A DNA stretch of 64,000 nucleotides from Casuarina equisetifolia (Eukaryota; Streptophyta; Magnoliopsida; Fagales; Casuarinaceae): NCBI GenBank assembly GCA_028551475.1, contig CM052356.1, positions 13,853,884-13,917,883 on the forward strand, in the 5' to 3' direction. Shown here piece by piece: positions 62,755 to 64,000 of this stretch. How positions within the stretch are numbered: the first letter of the stretch is position 1; every line of letters begins with the position of its first letter. The position numbers and the translations under genes are program-made. The notes below the pieces were generated by a model that was not told the origin of the DNA, did no database searches, and saw only the letters and a program-made list of their open reading frames with translations.

Positions 62755-63335
62755 GCCTGAGGATCTGTTTAGCCTTCCTGAATGAGCGACATCAACTCCC
62801 CTTTAGCTTTGCTCATACTTGCTAACTCTACCATTCGACTAAAAGCATCCACCGCCACATTGGTCTGTTTGGGTTTGTACTCCGAGATGTAGCTGAACTT
62901 GGCTAAGAAATTATGCCACCTCACTTATATTAGGGATCGTTTCCACTGGGTCTAGAAGTGACTTCCATTGGTGGCTATGTTGTCTATTTTAATCTTGCCA
63001 TGTTTGAAGGCAATGAACTATTGCCGTCATTTCCTTCTCCTAAATGAAATACTTCAGCTTCCCAACTCTCGTAGCTGTTAGGATGTCTTTGCATCATCAC
63101 CCTTCCTATAGCAAAGTTGAAGGTATCTTAAATTACCTTAAGTCCCTTGAAGTAGTTGGGGAGTGCAAGCAGTGACTTCCTGGTCACCGCGTCCTTCAGG
63201 TCTTCAAAGGCCTGGTACATGCCTTGAACCGTTCCCGTGTTCTTCCCTTCTTCGACAAGTTTGGCAAGGGGGTTGCCTGTGCTAAGGAGCTCGAAATAAA
63301 CCTTCGGTAGTAATCGACAAATAACCCTCTAATAT
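62755..63335 (-). mobile_element. Degenerate Ty3/gypsy pol fragment (RT end and RNase H)
   Basis: On the minus strand, frames joined by shifts and stops follow the order of a gypsy polyprotein. They read VDYYRRFISSSLAQATPLPN, QAFEDLKDAVTRKSLLALPN, NFAIGRVMMQ, EKEMTAIVHCLQTW, FSYISEYKPKQTNVAVDAFS and RMVELASMSKAKGELMSLIQ. These match the reverse-transcriptase thumb and connection (family form YYRRFI..) and the RNase H end (family form YKPG..NVVADALSR). At least three frameshifts and several stops make it inactive. Integrase, gag and LTRs are not visible in the window. Confidence 0.85.
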
Positions 63336-64000
63336 CCTCTCGCTTCCCCCGATTTCCCCTCTACAACCTCTCTCGGTCACCAATGAGCTCCAATGGCTTT
63401 TTTCCAATGGTCAAGAAGGCAACTGTTGCTTTCCAACGGTCGGCTAGACAAGACAGGCATTGCGAGCCCCATCAGGGCGCAATGGGGTGGGTGTGCACCC
63501 CATTAGTGCCTAGCAAGTTCTTGGACGCTGGTGCCAAGAGATGAGCAAGTTCTTTTCCGGGGCATTTGGTGAGGTTTTACTTGTTGCGCGCTAGTGCTAC
63601 GGCAGTGCTTCGTTCTCGTGCAACAAGGGCTTTCGTGACCCATCCACAACTATTGTTTTCTTGTGATGTCTGAAAAGTTTTCTTTTATAGTTGCATCTTA
63701 TCTTGTATCAATATTTTGTTCAGTTTCGATTTCATACACCATTAATTGAAGTGTTTTATTGTATTAATACTTCAAAAAGAATTATTATTATTATTACATG
63801 TACTTCTTTACTTTAGCACATCCCTTAATATCACTCTTATCATACCAATCTTGACATATAATACGAATAAAAACATGTAAATATGTCACTTCTAATAACA
63901 CTAACTGCATCTTGAACAACAATAAGTGGGATCCATCCTAGACCCTGCCAGTGGTCCTATTACCACAACATATTAGGTATCAAAGGCAGATGATCACAAA
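63336..64000. other. Right edge, non-coding or retroelement-derived
   Basis: The first 300 bp are more GC-rich than the surroundings and may be further decayed retroelement sequence, but no motif is readable. The remainder is AT-rich, with an (ATT)n run near 63782-63796. No gene was seen. Confidence 0.4.

Overview
This is a window of nuclear DNA from a flowering plant, most likely a eudicot and possibly a woody one. The reasons are GT-AG introns of 80 bp to 2.3 kb, AT-rich intergenic DNA full of microsatellites, decayed LTR-retrotransposon pieces, and plant-only gene architectures (plastid Hsp70, a USP/kinase/U-box protein, a cucumisin-type subtilase, a VSP-like acid phosphatase). The species cannot be named from the sequence. 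No bacterial, viral, CRISPR or gene-cluster content is visible.

Layout, left to right. (1) 82-1428 (+): last three exons of a plastid stromal Hsp70. (2) 2181-25665 (+): a complete 39-exon gene for the UTP10/HEATR1 ribosome-biogenesis factor. My exon model sums to 6468 nt, an exact multiple of three, giving 2155 aa. Its introns hold a diverged tandem repeat, a C23 run, an LTR-like stretch and an antisense retrotransposon gag relic. (3) 27375-32661 (+): a UQCC1/CBP3-type assembly factor for mitochondrial complex III (298 aa). (4) 33235-35178 (-): a broken cucumisin-like subtilase interrupted by an AT-rich, LTR-like insertion. (5) 35572-36665 (+): a decayed gene of unknown family with a coiled-coil-like 3' part. 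(6) 37299-40457 (+): a HAD-superfamily (VSP-like) acid phosphatase (266 aa). (7) 43128-45161 (+): a membrane-anchored TMKL1-like pseudokinase without LRRs (359 aa), with a triplicated 70-bp leader repeat. (8) 47108-54196 (-): a plant U-box protein (USP, coiled coil, kinase, U-box; 812 aa). (9) About 55.4-64 kb: gene-poor DNA with one unrecognised frameshifted relic, a MITE-like inverted repeat and a degenerate Ty3/gypsy pol fragment on the minus strand.

The genes are independent eukaryotic units and do not form a pathway. The UTP10 and UQCC1 genes both carry a telo-box (TAGGGTTT) close upstream of or within the presumed 5' leader. Each also contains one predicted non-canonical GC-AG intron with the same donor, AG|GCATGC. 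I found no convincing undescribed system. The items most worth a second look are the GC-AG introns, the leader repeat carrying MAT-stop mini-uORFs, the pseudokinase, the split subtilase, the unidentified coiled-coil relic and the 39-bp inverted-repeat element at 58.2-58.5 kb.
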